Of a stretch of DNA of 64,000 bases, positions 48,563-58,572 are shown in pieces. Where the stretch lies: contig CACIKF010000007.1 of assembly GCA_902587165.1 (NCBI GenBank), forward strand, positions 1 through 64,000. Direction: 5' to 3'. The DNA comes from Puniceicoccaceae bacterium. Lineage in GTDB: Bacteria; Verrucomicrobiota; Verrucomicrobiia; Opitutales; Coraliomargaritaceae. Below the pieces are notes generated by a model. It saw only the letters and a program-made list of their open reading frames with translations. It made no database searches and had not been told where the DNA came from. The position numbers and the translations under genes were made by a program. How positions within the stretch are numbered: the stretch's first letter is position 1; every line of letters starts with the position of its first letter.

Positions 48563-49540
48563 CTACTCCTTTTCCTCAATCGCATCCGATTCAACAGGCG
48601 CATCATCGGCAACAGGTTCTTCGCTAGCGGGTGCCTCAGTCGCGGCGGCTTCAACAGCAGCAGGTGCTTCTGAAGCGGGTGCCTCGGTAGCGGTGACCTC
48701 GGTAGCCGGTGCCTCAACGGCAGGGGATTCGACAACAGGTGTAGGAGCGTCTTCGTCCTCACCGTAACCGGCAGGTAGTGTCACCTCGATGTCTTCTTGT
48801 TGCTCGAAGACTTGCTCGCGCTTGATAGGACCCGCACTTTTTTGCACCCTTTTCGCTTCGCGCTGGGATAGTCCGCTTTGTGCGGCCTCAAGAATGGTTT
48901 CCACAATGATGCGGATCGACTTTACAGCGTCATCATTACCTGGTATTGGATAATCAAGGACTGTGGGGTCAGAGTTGGTGTCAACTAGTCCGATCACAGG
49001 AATGCCAAGGCGATTGGCTTCAGATACTGCGATTTCTTCATTCTTTGTATCGACCACGAAAACAGCAGCCGGTAAGTCATTCACTTCAAGCATTCCCTCA
49101 AAGTTCCGATTCATGCGACTCATTTGGCGGCGAATTGCGGCTTCTTCCTTACCAGGAAGCTTTTCGAGTTCACCGTCTTGGTCCATTTTAAGGAACTTGC
49201 GGTATTTTGCGAGCGAGCTTTTGATGGTTGTAAAATTAGTGAGTCCTCCACCCATCCAGCGGTTCACGCAGAAAGGCATTTGGCAAGAGGTAGCGGCTTC
49301 GCGCATGATTTCCTGGGCCTGCTTTTTGGTGCCAATAAAAAGTATGTCTTTGCCCGAGGAAACGACCTCCTCAATCTTGGAGTATGCCTTTTCGAGGAGC
49401 TTGTGAGTCTTCTCCAAGTCAATAATGGAGATACCATTACGATTGTCGTAAACGTAAGGTTTTGACTTTGGATTCCAGCGGCGAAGCTGATGACCGAAGT
49501 GAACGCCTGCGTCGAGTAGGTCTTTTGGTGTGGTATTCAT
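48563..49540 (-). CDS. rpsB: 30S ribosomal protein S2 with long Ala/Glu-rich tail
   Basis: The first ~230 residues are normal S2: LLDAGVHFGHQLRRWNPKSK, PFCVNRWMGGGLTNFTTIKS, and PVIGLVDTNSDPTVLDYPIP. After that a tail of roughly 60 residues, rich in Ala, Glu, Thr and Pro, repeats a xATEAPA-like unit (EVTATEAPASEAPA and variants) and ends EEKE. The usual length is about 230-260, against 325 here. The tail is probably disordered and surface-exposed on the 30S subunit. A leader hairpin precedes the gene. Confidence 0.97.
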   Translation of the reverse strand: MNTTPKDLLDAGVHFGHQLRRWNPKSKPYVYDNRNGISIIDLEKTHKLLEKAYSKIEEVVSSGKDILFIGTKKQAQEIMREAATSCQMPFCVNRWMGGGLTNFTTIKSSLAKYRKFLKMDQDGELEKLPGKEEAAIRRQMSRMNRNFEGMLEVNDLPAAVFVVDTKNEEIAVSEANRLGIPVIGLVDTNSDPTVLDYPIPGNDDAVKSIRIIVETILEAAQSGLSQREAKRVQKSAGPIKREQVFEQQEDIEVTLPAGYGEDEDAPTPVVESPAVEAPATEVTATEAPASEAPAAVEAAATEAPASEEPVADDAPVESDAIEEKE

Positions 49541-49609
49541 GCTGTGTTCAAAGCCCAGAGAACCGTCCTGGGAGAAACGATGTTTCTTTTAATTGTGTGT
49601 TACGGTTGC

Positions 49610-49626
49610 TGGGGCGAGATGCCCCA
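49610..49626 (-). promoter_or_regulatory. leader hairpin upstream of rpsB
   Basis: TGGGGC and GCCCCA form a perfect 6-bp stem with a five-base loop, about 70 bases before the rpsB start on the minus strand. A weaker CCCAG/CTGGG pair lies nearer the gene (about 49554-49572). There is no T-run, so it is not an intrinsic terminator. Autoregulatory S2 leaders are known in other bacteria; a similar role here is a guess. Confidence 0.35.
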
Positions 49627-49706
49627 CTTACCTAGCTCGTGTGAGTAGGAAGGCGAAGATGGATACCACCTGTCTGTCCCAAGGCAAGCGTAAAGGAAGA
49701 AAATTA

Positions 49707-50024
49707 CTAATTAAATGAGCGACCGCAGCCGCAGGTGCTGCTGGCATTCGGATTCTGAATATCAAAACCCTTTCCATTAAGACCATCGTCGAAATGTATC
49801 ACACTACCGTCCAAGTATTCGAGGCTTGAGGCATCTATTAAAAAGGAAACCCCATTGTTCTCCAATAAGCGATCGCCCTCTTTTTTGTAATCGAAGGACA
49901 TGCCATATTCGAAACCCGAGCAGCCTCCTGCCTCGACAAAAATGCGGAGCAGTTGCCCCACCTTTGCCTTGTCAGCTTCAAGCTTGCGAACCTGAACAAT
50001 AGCACCATCGGTTAGTGTGATCAT
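49707..50024 (-). CDS. erpA: HesB/IscA-type iron-sulfur cluster carrier (ErpA-like)
   Basis: The ATG at 50024, preceded by AAGG, gives a 105-residue protein; the longer frame to 50105 adds residues unlike this family. A-type carriers hold a cluster between three cysteines, seen here as Cys35 in EAGGCSGFEYGM and Cys98/Cys100 in STCGCGRSF. It delivers Fe-S clusters to apoproteins, which suits a window rich in Fe-S and heme enzymes. ErpA rather than IscA is chosen because no isc genes are nearby. It is divergent from the kinase-rpoN pair. Confidence 0.9.
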   Translation of the reverse strand: MITLTDGAIVQVRKLEADKAKVGQLLRIFVEAGGCSGFEYGMSFDYKKEGDRLLENNGVSFLIDASSLEYLDGSVIHFDDGLNGKGFDIQNPNASSTCGCGRSFN

Positions 50025-50196
50025 TGAAACCTTAAAACCTACTAACAAGGGTCTGTCAACATGAGCGACGCGAGAATGAACCGCAAAAATCTGCCAAAAC
50101 ACCAAAAGATAGGTGTAAAAAATTTGTCAAGCATTTTTCGTGCTAGTTTTATAAATATACTTGCGAAATTTGAATTAGAGACGTTTATTTTAATTA

Positions 50197-51225
50197 TTGA
50201 GTCAGCCTAGACACATATTTAACGAACTGCATTTTGAACTTGTGCGAGTTATCGCTGAAGGAGGCATGGGTATCGTTTATGAGGCCGAGCAAAAGGGCGT
50301 GGGCAATTTCATTAAACGTGTCGCTGTGAAACTAATCCGCGAGGAATACTCTAAAATTGACGAGTTCAGGAGTAATTTCGTCGGGGAAGCACGTTTGGTT
50401 GCCGATTTGATCCATACCAATATCGTGCAAACATACCATTTGGGTGAAATCAGCGGACAATACTTCATGACGATGGAATACGTTGATGGAGTTACACTGG
50501 AGGACTTCATCCAACGCCACCGTGAGACCAAGCAACTCATACCGACAGATCTAGCGTCTTTTATTGTATCGCGCATCTGTCGCGGCCTTTCCCATGCGCA
50601 TCAACATTGCGATCCCTCCGGTCGCAAACTCGGCATAGTGCACCGCGATGTTAACCCTCGCAATATCATGATTGCTCGCGAGGGCGATGTAAAGTTAACT
50701 GATTTCGGCATAGCTAAAGCACTTGATCTTATGTATAATGAAGAGGGCATAGTGATTGCGGGCAAGGACGAATACCTCTCTCCCGAGCAAGCACGCCGTG
50801 AGGTGACAGACGCACGTGCCGACCTCTTCTGTTGCACAATCCTACTCTCGGAAATGTTGGTCGGAGAAAATATCTTCGAGACCAATCGAGATGGGACCAC
50901 TCACAAAAATATACTCGAACTCAGTATCCCGGATTTCACAGAACTACGCTCCGAAATCGATCCACGCCTGAACGACATTCTACAGCATGGCTTCAAGCGG
51001 GACCGCGACAAGCGTTACCAAAGCGCACAAGCCATGCTAACTGCACTGGAAACGTTTTTATATAATGACGGCTACGGCCCTACGAATGAGAAACTTTCCG
51101 CCTACATGACAGATCTCCTCGGAGAGAATGGCGAAACAGCAGCTGAAAGGTGGCTTCAAGGCGCGACCCCTGGTCTTGAGGAGACCGAATCGGATCAGAT
51201 CATTACAGCACCTTCTGAATTATGA
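50197..51225 (+). CDS. Ser/Thr protein kinase overlapping rpoN
   Basis: A 342-residue Hanks-type kinase without membrane segment. It has the glycine loop [13 protein letters not shown], the ATP lysine in [10 protein letters not shown], catalytic [18 protein letters not shown], and the substrate loop [11 protein letters not shown]. All residues needed for activity are visible. TTG at 50197 is taken as the start because the next in-frame ATG lies inside the glycine loop. A C-terminal tail of about 50 acidic residues follows the domain. The stop overlaps the rpoN start (ATGA), so the two are translationally coupled, which suggests the kinase acts on sigma-54 or its activators. That link is inference. 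Confidence 0.93.
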   Translation: MSQPRHIFNELHFELVRVIAEGGMGIVYEAEQKGVGNFIKRVAVKLIREEYSKIDEFRSNFVGEARLVADLIHTNIVQTYHLGEISGQYFMTMEYVDGVTLEDFIQRHRETKQLIPTDLASFIVSRICRGLSHAHQHCDPSGRKLGIVHRDVNPRNIMIAREGDVKLTDFGIAKALDLMYNEEGIVIAGKDEYLSPEQARREVTDARADLFCCTILLSEMLVGENIFETNRDGTTHKNILELSIPDFTELRSEIDPRLNDILQHGFKRDRDKRYQSAQAMLTALETFLYNDGYGPTNEKLSAYMTDLLGENGETAAERWLQGATPGLEETESDQIITAPSEL

Positions 51226-52670
51226 GTGCACAGGGCTTTAAACAAGTACAAAAGCAAACACAGTCGCTCGTCTTAGCGCCCCAGTTGCGTAATTCACTAA
51301 AGATTTTGCAGGCACCCGCATTTGAGCTACGCACATCGATCCTCGAGGAGTTAAATGCAAATCCACTACTAGAGGAACTGCCGATTGAGAGCATCAGTAT
51401 CGAAGATCATCGCGATTTACCCAACGAGAACGAACGAGAGGCGAACGAAGAGCTCGACTTTAATTCCGCAGATTTCAGCGTCCTCGATAAGATGAACGAA
51501 GATATGCGCGAATACTACGCGCAAGAGAATACTGGTCAGTCTCACAGCGTTAAGGATGACGAGCGACGCAACTATTTCATGAATTCGCTCACCGAGAGCC
51601 TTTCATTACAACAACACCTTATCAGCCAAGCTGAACTTACAGATTGCAGCGATAAAGAAAGCCAAGCCCTACTCTACTTGATCGGATGCTTGGATGATAA
51701 CGGTTACCTAACGGAAAGCATCTCAAATATCGCTCTTGCTGCACACATTCCTTACGGAACTGTGTTAAGCGCAAGTGAGATACTCAAGTCCTTTGAACCG
51801 GCTGGTATCGGCACTGAGGACATGAGGGACTGTCTCGCTACACAATTGGAACTACGTGGCCGTGGCGATACGCTAGCCGCTAAAATCCTTCGTGAACATT
51901 TCGATTTACTCGTTCGCCGCCGCGTCCCAGAACTCAAGCGTAAAACCGGTGCCAGTACTGAAGACATTCAAGTTGCAATCGAGGAGATTTCTACCCTCGA
52001 ACCTGCTCCTGGTAAACGCTTCAGCCCGGACAGTAACAGCATAATCGAACCAGACGTCACCGTCTATCAAAACGAATACGACGAATGGCAGGTCGTACTG
52101 AATAGCGACTACATTCCCCGCCTACGTATTAGCAATTCCTATAAAGAGATGCTAGCAAAGGGTATGCTCAGCAAACAAGAAAAGGATTTCATGCTAGAGC
52201 GTATGCGTTCGGGCAAGTTCCTCATCAATTCAATCGAGCAGCGACAACATACAATCGAGCGAATTACACGGGAAATTCTCAAGTTTCAAAACGAATTCTT
52301 CGAAGTCGGCGTTGCTAAATTACGCCCACTGACGATGAATACTATCGCTGATACAGTTGGCGTGCACGAGACGACTGTGAGTCGTGCTATCGCCAATAAA
52401 TACATCCGCACTCCACATGGTGTCTTTGCATTTAAATATTTCTTCACACCCGGTTACAAGTCAGGCAATGGAGAGTCAATCTCGAACAAAACAATCAAGG
52501 ATATGATCAGTCACATCATTGACGAAGAGAAACCAGCCAAGCCATTTAGCGATCAAAGCATCGTTGATCAGCTTAAAGCAAAGGACATTAAGATTGCCCG
52601 TCGAACTGTGGCTAAATATCGCGAAGAGCTAGGCATCTTACCGACAAACCTTAGGCGACGTTACGACTAA
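51222..52670 (+). CDS. rpoN: RNA polymerase sigma-54 factor
   Basis: All three regions of sigma-54 are recognisable in 482 residues. Region I is Gln/Leu-rich ([20 protein letters not shown]), followed by an acidic region II. The core-binding region III continues to a helix-turn-helix ([20 protein letters not shown]) and the RpoN box [15 protein letters not shown] near the C-terminus. Sigma-54 recognises -24/-12 promoters and needs an AAA+ activator; no activator gene is in this window. It is preceded by, and overlaps, a protein kinase gene. Confidence 0.97.
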   Translation: MSAQGFKQVQKQTQSLVLAPQLRNSLKILQAPAFELRTSILEELNANPLLEELPIESISIEDHRDLPNENEREANEELDFNSADFSVLDKMNEDMREYYAQENTGQSHSVKDDERRNYFMNSLTESLSLQQHLISQAELTDCSDKESQALLYLIGCLDDNGYLTESISNIALAAHIPYGTVLSASEILKSFEPAGIGTEDMRDCLATQLELRGRGDTLAAKILREHFDLLVRRRVPELKRKTGASTEDIQVAIEEISTLEPAPGKRFSPDSNSIIEPDVTVYQNEYDEWQVVLNSDYIPRLRISNSYKEMLAKGMLSKQEKDFMLERMRSGKFLINSIEQRQHTIERITREILKFQNEFFEVGVAKLRPLTMNTIADTVGVHETTVSRAIANKYIRTPHGVFAFKYFFTPGYKSGNGESISNKTIKDMISHIIDEEKPAKPFSDQSIVDQLKAKDIKIARRTVAKYREELGILPTNLRRRYD

Positions 52671-52773
52671 ACAGCCATGCTGTATTCGCTTGCCAGCGCC
52701 CTTGAGTTACTGAGCGTCCGAAGGTAGATGCTCAAACAGTCCCAACGTAGATTCACAAAAAATATTCTCTGGA

Positions 52774-53919
52774 CTAGACATCTAACAAATTACTTCCCAA
52801 CGAGTCACAAAGAAGACGCCCTTGATGTGTTAACTTATAATGGGTGTTTTCCGATTTTAAGAGACCTTCTTTTTCAAAAAACTTTAATTTCGTTTCCAGG
52901 TCGATACGATTAGTAGCATGAGCAAAACGTAAATTGAGTGTCTTTAAATCAACCCCACTGTTCATGCGCAAACCGAAGATCACCGCATCCGCGAGTAATA
53001 GATTGTCGTCCAAAGCAATACGCTCAGTTCTCGGCGATGTTGCAGACTCCATACCAAGACACCACTCTTCGAGGTCAGCGGGGCGTTGATACCGCTCTCC
53101 GTTATACTGACTAGCAGACGAGGGGCCGCAACCGATCCACTCATGCATTCGCCAAGTATTCATGTTGTGCCGACACTCAGCATCTGGCTTAGCAAAGTTT
53201 GAAATCTCGTATTGCGCATAACCCAACTCGGCGAGTAATTTCCAGCCACGCTCATAGAAGCTTAGCTCTTTTTCCTCATCAATAGATACCTTACCCTGCG
53301 ATAGTTTGACGTAAAGTGCCGTATCTTCTTCGAAGGTCAGGCAATACGTGGATAGATGCGAGGGCCCCAGGCGCGTAGCTTCGCGGATGTCGGCCTCCCA
53401 TTGCTCGATGCTCTGACCAGGTATGGCGAAGATCAGATCGAGATTGGTCTGCGGAAAGCCTGCAGCCTCCACACGCTCCCAAGCGGTGTAGACTTGCTTT
53501 GGACTATGCAAGCGCCCAAGCGATTCCAAGAGCTTTGGATTAAAACTCTGCACACCCATCGAAACCCGGGTCACCCCTAGTTCGCGAAGGACTTTCAGTT
53601 TGTCGCTTTTGACGGACGAGGGTGCCATTTCGACCGTCCACTCTATTGGTGGCTTCGATAGATTTTTTAAAAGCGAACAACCTAGCCTTTCCAGATATTT
53701 GGCACTAAGTAAGCCTGGAGTGCCTCCACCCCAAAATATGGTATCGAAGACTCGATTGCGTGGCAACTGAGCAAATTCCAGGTTCATCGCTTGGAGGTAA
53801 CGATCTAGGTCGTAACGACGTGGCTTTTCTTGATAAAAAGCGCAAAAATCACAGGTCGAAGCGCAGAAAGGTATGTGACAATAAAGGCCAATGGGTCGTG
53901 ATGAATCCAGCGATTTCAT
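52774..53919 (-). CDS. hemW: HemW-like radical SAM protein (coproporphyrinogen oxidase family)
   Basis: A 381-residue radical SAM protein with the HemW-type cluster motif CHIPFCASTCDFCAFYQ (Cys19, 23, 26), WGGGTPGLLS for SAM binding, and TRVSMGVQSFNPKLLESLGR. It ends with the HemN C-terminal domain (FFEKEGLLKSENTHYKLTHQ). HemW inserts heme into respiratory enzymes rather than oxidising coproporphyrinogen, which would match the heme-rich chain here. The fourth cysteine typical of HemN (CxxxCxxCxC) is Phe-flanked Ala here (DFCAFY), as is usual for HemW. Confidence 0.9.
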   Translation of the reverse strand: MKSLDSSRPIGLYCHIPFCASTCDFCAFYQEKPRRYDLDRYLQAMNLEFAQLPRNRVFDTIFWGGGTPGLLSAKYLERLGCSLLKNLSKPPIEWTVEMAPSSVKSDKLKVLRELGVTRVSMGVQSFNPKLLESLGRLHSPKQVYTAWERVEAAGFPQTNLDLIFAIPGQSIEQWEADIREATRLGPSHLSTYCLTFEEDTALYVKLSQGKVSIDEEKELSFYERGWKLLAELGYAQYEISNFAKPDAECRHNMNTWRMHEWIGCGPSSASQYNGERYQRPADLEEWCLGMESATSPRTERIALDDNLLLADAVIFGLRMNSGVDLKTLNLRFAHATNRIDLETKLKFFEKEGLLKSENTHYKLTHQGRLLCDSLGSNLLDV

Positions 53920-54034
53920 TAAGCCTATATAAAGAAAGTAAATGGGTAACTAACGACAATTGATTAACACAAAAAAATTCGTCTATTCTAACCTATACAG
54001 TTTGATCCCTCACGCTAAGATTTTCGCGAAGAAT

Positions 54035-55414
54035 TTATTTTCCAGTGGCGATTTCTTGGATGATCGCCTCAAAAGCCGAGATCGCATTTTCCATCAGCGG
54101 TAAACTGAAGCTCTCGTCAGGTGCATGGAGATTATCGATGGGCGTAAAAAGCCCGATCATCAACGCATCAAGGCCAGCACGCTTTTTAAAATCAGAAATC
54201 ACAGGGATACTACCCCCTTCACGTAGATAGATTGGAGCTTTACCAAAATTTGAAGCGATCGCAGAATCTGCGGCCTTAAAAGCGCGGGCAAGCGAAGCAG
54301 GCTGATCATCTGGTGTGTTCGAACGATCGGGTGGCACGACGAGATAGGCCTCAGCGATGCCGCCTTCGCGCACAGTGAGTCTTACACCATCGGGGCAACG
54401 CTCTTTAATTGTATCGATGATCTGTGCTTGGATTTTGATAGGATCTTGATTAGCAACAAGGCGGCAAGTAATCTTGGCAAAAGCCTTACTAGGGATGACG
54501 GTCTTAGATCCCTCACCTTGGTAGCCACCACCGATACCATTAAACTCTAAAGTGGGTCCGAATCGAACAGCTTCGAGTGGGTTGAGTCCGTTGGCAGGGT
54601 AAAACGCGGGCACGTCGAGCAATGCACGATAGCTCTCAACCGTCTCTGGATAACGCTTTAATTCCTCACGCTCCCATTCAAGGACTGGCACGACATCGTC
54701 GTAGAAGCCAGGAATGTTGACGCTACCGTCAGGCTTATGCAAAGAGGCGCAGATCTCCATCAAAGCTTGATTCGGATTATAAACAGCTCCCCCATGTATA
54801 CCTGAATGCAGATCACTTTTGGAACCCCTTAACTTAATTTCGAGGTCTACCAATCCGCGAAGTGCCGTCGTGATCACGATCTGCTCGCTGTTTGGACTAC
54901 CCGTGTCAGAGACGAGCATAAAATCAGCCTTTGATAGACGCTCAGCATACTGATCGAAAAACTTTGGCATACTGGGACTACCAATTTCCTCTTCCCCCTC
55001 AATTATATAGGTAATGTTTAGCGGCAGATTAGGATTCGCCTCAAAAACTCGGGAGAGCGCAGCCATGTGCACGATCGTCGGCCCTTTGTTGTCTGCGGCA
55101 CCACGTCCGTAAAGCCGATTATCGCGCTCGATCGGATTAAAGGGATCGTCAGTCCAAAGAGCAAACGGATCAGCAGGTTGGACATCGTAATGTCCATAGA
55201 TCACAACATGGGGCCAAGCAAGGTCACCAATGCGATCGGCTAATAAAATAGGATGTAAATCCGTCTCAACGACTTCAACAGTGAAGCCTAGTTGCTTTAA
55301 TAAGCCAGTAACGAACTTACGGGCACCTATCATACCTTCGGTATAGGCAGGATCTGTGGATACAGAAGGGAAACGGATATACTCCTTGAGGACTTCAAGA
55401 GGTTTTTGCATCAT
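54035..55414 (-). CDS. M20-family metallopeptidase (dipeptidase-like)
   Basis: A 459-residue protein of the M20 family, closest in style to dipeptidases of the CNDP/PepV-like group. Zinc ligands are visible: VIYGHYDVQPADP (His75, Asp77), the bridging Asp in GRGAADNKGPTI, the catalytic Glu pair in IIEGEEEIGSPS, and VSDTGSP. A dimerisation domain with DLHSGIHGGAVYNPNQAL follows, and a late His (TPIDNLHAPDESF) completes the site. It probably cleaves dipeptides or other small amide-linked peptides in the cytoplasm. It stands alone. Confidence 0.92.
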   Translation of the reverse strand: MMQKPLEVLKEYIRFPSVSTDPAYTEGMIGARKFVTGLLKQLGFTVEVVETDLHPILLADRIGDLAWPHVVIYGHYDVQPADPFALWTDDPFNPIERDNRLYGRGAADNKGPTIVHMAALSRVFEANPNLPLNITYIIEGEEEIGSPSMPKFFDQYAERLSKADFMLVSDTGSPNSEQIVITTALRGLVDLEIKLRGSKSDLHSGIHGGAVYNPNQALMEICASLHKPDGSVNIPGFYDDVVPVLEWEREELKRYPETVESYRALLDVPAFYPANGLNPLEAVRFGPTLEFNGIGGGYQGEGSKTVIPSKAFAKITCRLVANQDPIKIQAQIIDTIKERCPDGVRLTVREGGIAEAYLVVPPDRSNTPDDQPASLARAFKAADSAIASNFGKAPIYLREGGSIPVISDFKKRAGLDALMIGLFTPIDNLHAPDESFSLPLMENAISAFEAIIQEIATGK

Positions 55415-55590
55415 TAAAAGCTAGCAGTTGTAAGGTGAATTCTTTCGTGAATGTCAAATGTAGCGTAAGTTCTGATAATATTTTTGATCCTCTTATCCAA
55501 GCAAAGCAACTGTCTTAATTAATTTGTTATTAACTAAACTGCTTTAGCTTATTACTTGCTTAGCACAATCTTGTTGCTTAACAAACAATC

Positions 55591-55875
55591 ATGGAAAATA
55601 ATCCACTTACCAGTGCAGAGAAAAAAGAACTACGAGGCATCGGCCAGCGGCTAAAGCCACACCTTCACATTGGCAAACAAGGTCTTGGCATAAACGTATT
55701 CAAAGAAATTGATAGAGCGCTCCTTAAGAACGGGTTGATCAAAATCCGCTTTGAAGCAGGGCGCGAGGCGATCCAATCCTACTGCTACGATATTCCAGAG
55801 AAGCTAAATTGTGAATACGTCGGGCGGGTCGGAAAGACGGGTATTTTCTTCCGCGACATGCCAGAAAAAGCTTAG
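55591..55875 (+). CDS. yhbY: YhbY-family (CRM domain) RNA-binding protein
   Basis: A 94-residue CRM-domain protein: KKELRGIGQRLKPHLHIGKQ followed by GLGINVFKEIDRALLKNGLI and an IKIRFE strand. In other bacteria YhbY binds pre-50S particles. The typical GxxG loop is IGKQGL. lspA follows directly. Confidence 0.92.
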   Translation: MENNPLTSAEKKELRGIGQRLKPHLHIGKQGLGINVFKEIDRALLKNGLIKIRFEAGREAIQSYCYDIPEKLNCEYVGRVGKTGIFFRDMPEKA

Positions 55876-55922
55876 CTTTGTCAGGACAAGGACAGCGTTT
55901 AATTGCAATCAACATCCAAAAA

Positions 55923-56456
55923 ATGCAGGCTACAGTCACGTCCAAAATCGCACGTTACCGACTACTTTTTGTAGCGGCTTTTTTAGTTTTCGTTTTAGAC
56001 CAAATTACGAAGACCTGGATTTTTTATAACCTAGAATTAGACAGTTATTATCCACCTGATTCGATCGCTGTAATTAACGATTTTTTCTACATTGTACACA
56101 TTGGAAATGAAGGTGCGGCCTGGGGCATGCTTTCTGGCTACGGCGGAATACTCGCAATCTTTGCGATGGTTGCGCTCATTGCGATCTACTTATTGCGACA
56201 TACCCTAGAATTGCATAGGAAGTCCATGCAATGCGTGTTTGGTTTACTCACGGGTGGGATTTTGGGTAATATGACCGACCGCTTAGTTCATGGACACGTT
56301 ATTGACTTCCTAGACTTCCACCTGCCTTTCACTATTCCCTGGCTTATACCTGCTGGTCGGTATCCTTCGTTTAACATTGCCGACTGCGGTATTGTTGCAG
56401 GAACTATCCTCTATCTTATTCTCAGTTTCAAAATTGAAGCTAAAACAGATAGCTAA
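55923..56456 (+). CDS. lspA: lipoprotein signal peptidase (signal peptidase II)
   Basis: LspA removes signal peptides from prolipoproteins. The four-helix membrane protein has FVLDQITKTWIF in helix 1, HIGNEGAAWGML (the N-x-G-A-A-(F/W)-G motif), and the two catalytic aspartates in GNMTDRLVHGHVIDFLDF and SFNIADCGIVAG. ATG 55923 (177 residues) places helix 1 as expected. A TTG at 55878, two bases after the yhbY stop, would add 15 residues. The two genes are probably cotranscribed. Confidence 0.93.
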   Translation: MQATVTSKIARYRLLFVAAFLVFVLDQITKTWIFYNLELDSYYPPDSIAVINDFFYIVHIGNEGAAWGMLSGYGGILAIFAMVALIAIYLLRHTLELHRKSMQCVFGLLTGGILGNMTDRLVHGHVIDFLDFHLPFTIPWLIPAGRYPSFNIADCGIVAGTILYLILSFKIEAKTDS

Positions 56457-56624
56457 TTGATCCACGGCGTGTATCCCTTTTCACGTTAATTCCACGTCAA
56501 AGGCTAACCGATCCTAGCGAATGTTCACAAGTAATACGCCACGCACTATCTATTTATGCTCAGACCAAAGAATTTAGCATTTCTCAGATAAAGTTAAGTA
56601 TTTTTTGTAAACAACCCACCCTTC

Positions 56625-58499
56625 CTACTTACCGCAGAGCGACAGTATAGCTTGCTTGAGTGTTCTTAACTTGAGTGGTTTAGTCATGTAGGCATTCATT
56701 CCACTCTCAAGACAGCGAGCTTCGTCACCGGAGAGGGCATTTGCTGTAAGCGCAATGATTTTAACATCTTTGAGTCCCTCACCAGCATCGCCCGCGCGTA
56801 GTCGACGTGTTGCTTCAAGGCCATCCATTAGGGGCATCTGTACATCCATAAAAATAAGGTCGTAATCTTTATTACGAACCAAGTCTAAAAGCTCTCGACC
56901 GTTTTCAGCAAATACAGATTCCCAACCGAGGCGACGAAGCATGATCATAATCACCCGTTGATTAGCCATATTATCTTCAGCGACGGCTATCTTAAGAGGC
57001 AAGGAATCTGCGGGCTTATCGGATTCCACTTTATTGTTTATTGTTCCGCTAGAAATCACTTTCGCATTCTCAGATTCGGACGACAGAGCATCAGCATCTC
57101 TCATTTCGACAATATCAACCCGGACTCGACTAAAAAAACTAGAGCCTTCGCCGAGCACGCTAGTTGCCCAGACTTTACCGCCCATTGCTTCACTCAAACT
57201 CTTACAAATGGCTAGACCAAGGCCAGTACCTCCATATTTACGAGTCGTCGAACTATCACCTTGCGAGAATGGCATGAAAAGGCGCGAAATCTCTTCGGGC
57301 GACATACCAATACCAGTATCTCGCACCTCAAATTCCAGCTCCACGAAATTGCTTTCTGAATCAATACTATGCGTGCTCACATGCAAGGATACATCTCCTG
57401 ACTTAGTAAACTTAATTGCATTCGAAAGCAGGTTCAAAAGAATCTGTCTTAACCTAGTTTCATCACCTCTAATTTTTCGAGGAACACTCTCGTCAACGCT
57501 AATTTTCAAACTCAAACCTTTCTCCGTTGCTTGAGACAAGAACATTGAATTCAAACTATTAATCATGGGTAAGATAGAGAAGTCACGTAACTCTAGGTTA
57601 AGGTGACCAGATTCGACTTTTGAAAAGTCGAGTACGTCATTTATAAGCGACATAAGCGCCTCGCTACTACTTTTTATTCTAATTAGATAATCATCTTGCT
57701 CCTCGTTCAGCTTAGTCTCATCAAGCATCTCAACGAAGCCGATTATGCCATTGAGTGGAGTACGAATTTCGTGGCTTATCGTAGCAAGGAAGTCACTTTT
57801 TGCACGGTTCGCACTGTCTGCTGCATGAGTCGCACGCGTGGCTTGTTCGATCATTTGATTTAGGCGCTCGTTCGTCACCTCTAGCTCTTCTCTAGCATTA
57901 TCAGCATCTTCCATCATACTTAGGGCGAATTTACGCCCTTTCGTCAACTCACTTGCTTGCTCGATCAGATCTGAATTCGTTGAGATTAGCTCTATTTCCG
58001 CCCGCTTCCAGCGTTGCTCTGTTTCACCGTGATCTCTAGTGACTTGGCGTAAGGTTTCTGATATCTCGTCAAATTCTTTGAATTCGAAAGTCTGTGGCAT
58101 AAGTGCCGAAGTAGCCCGACCGATGTTAGAGAGATAGTCATTAAGTAAATCAAGGTTCGCATGTAAGCGTTGTACAAAATATCGAGTGGCTAGAATAGGC
58201 AGAGTGACTCCAAAAAGAAGGACAGAGATCGCCAGCAGCGCACTACGGACAAATTCTTGTTGTTGAATTTTAGAGCGCTCTTCGCGTATAAACTCGATCT
58301 CGTCAATCTGCTCGATTTGATTAAATTCAATATCGGAGATCATAGTATTTACCTGCTCAATAAGTTGAGTTCGCTCCTCAATATACTGGCCAAATTGATC
58401 AGACGCCATCCACCCAACTACAACTACGACGACCGCTACAATGGCGAGGGTCGCATAGACGTAAACCATCCGTGAGATGCTTCGCTTACGCTTATTCAC
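56625..58499 (-). CDS. hybrid sensor histidine kinase with C-terminal receiver
   Basis: A 624-residue membrane kinase. Two helices (about 11-33 and 84-106) flank a short periplasmic coil of about 50 residues with no known sensor domain. A long helical linker then leads to HisKA with the phospho-His in [15 protein letters not shown] (about 243), and HATPase_c with [17 protein letters not shown] and [11 protein letters not shown]. After a spacer comes one receiver domain with [11 protein letters not shown] and the acceptor Asp in [14 protein letters not shown] (about 551). There is no separate response regulator next door. The downstream-strand neighbour is a PAS membrane protein about 70 bp upstream. 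The signal is unknown. Confidence 0.95.
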   Translation of the reverse strand: MNKRKRSISRMVYVYATLAIVAVVVVVVGWMASDQFGQYIEERTQLIEQVNTMISDIEFNQIEQIDEIEFIREERSKIQQQEFVRSALLAISVLLFGVTLPILATRYFVQRLHANLDLLNDYLSNIGRATSALMPQTFEFKEFDEISETLRQVTRDHGETEQRWKRAEIELISTNSDLIEQASELTKGRKFALSMMEDADNAREELEVTNERLNQMIEQATRATHAADSANRAKSDFLATISHEIRTPLNGIIGFVEMLDETKLNEEQDDYLIRIKSSSEALMSLINDVLDFSKVESGHLNLELRDFSILPMINSLNSMFLSQATEKGLSLKISVDESVPRKIRGDETRLRQILLNLLSNAIKFTKSGDVSLHVSTHSIDSESNFVELEFEVRDTGIGMSPEEISRLFMPFSQGDSSTTRKYGGTGLGLAICKSLSEAMGGKVWATSVLGEGSSFFSRVRVDIVEMRDADALSSESENAKVISSGTINNKVESDKPADSLPLKIAVAEDNMANQRVIMIMLRRLGWESVFAENGRELLDLVRNKDYDLIFMDVQMPLMDGLEATRRLRAGDAGEGLKDVKIIALTANALSGDEARCLESGMNAYMTKPLKLRTLKQAILSLCGK

Positions 58500-58572
58500 G
58501 AGAAACGTTCCTGGACATTTTTAGAAGTGTTCACGTTATACTTGGTGATAGACGAAGGATGACATTCAAATA

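Noticed and set aside
50124-50155. TTGTCA ... TATAAA as a -35/-10 promoter before the kinase gene
   Set aside because: The spacer is 20 bases and the region is AT-rich, so such pairs are expected by chance.
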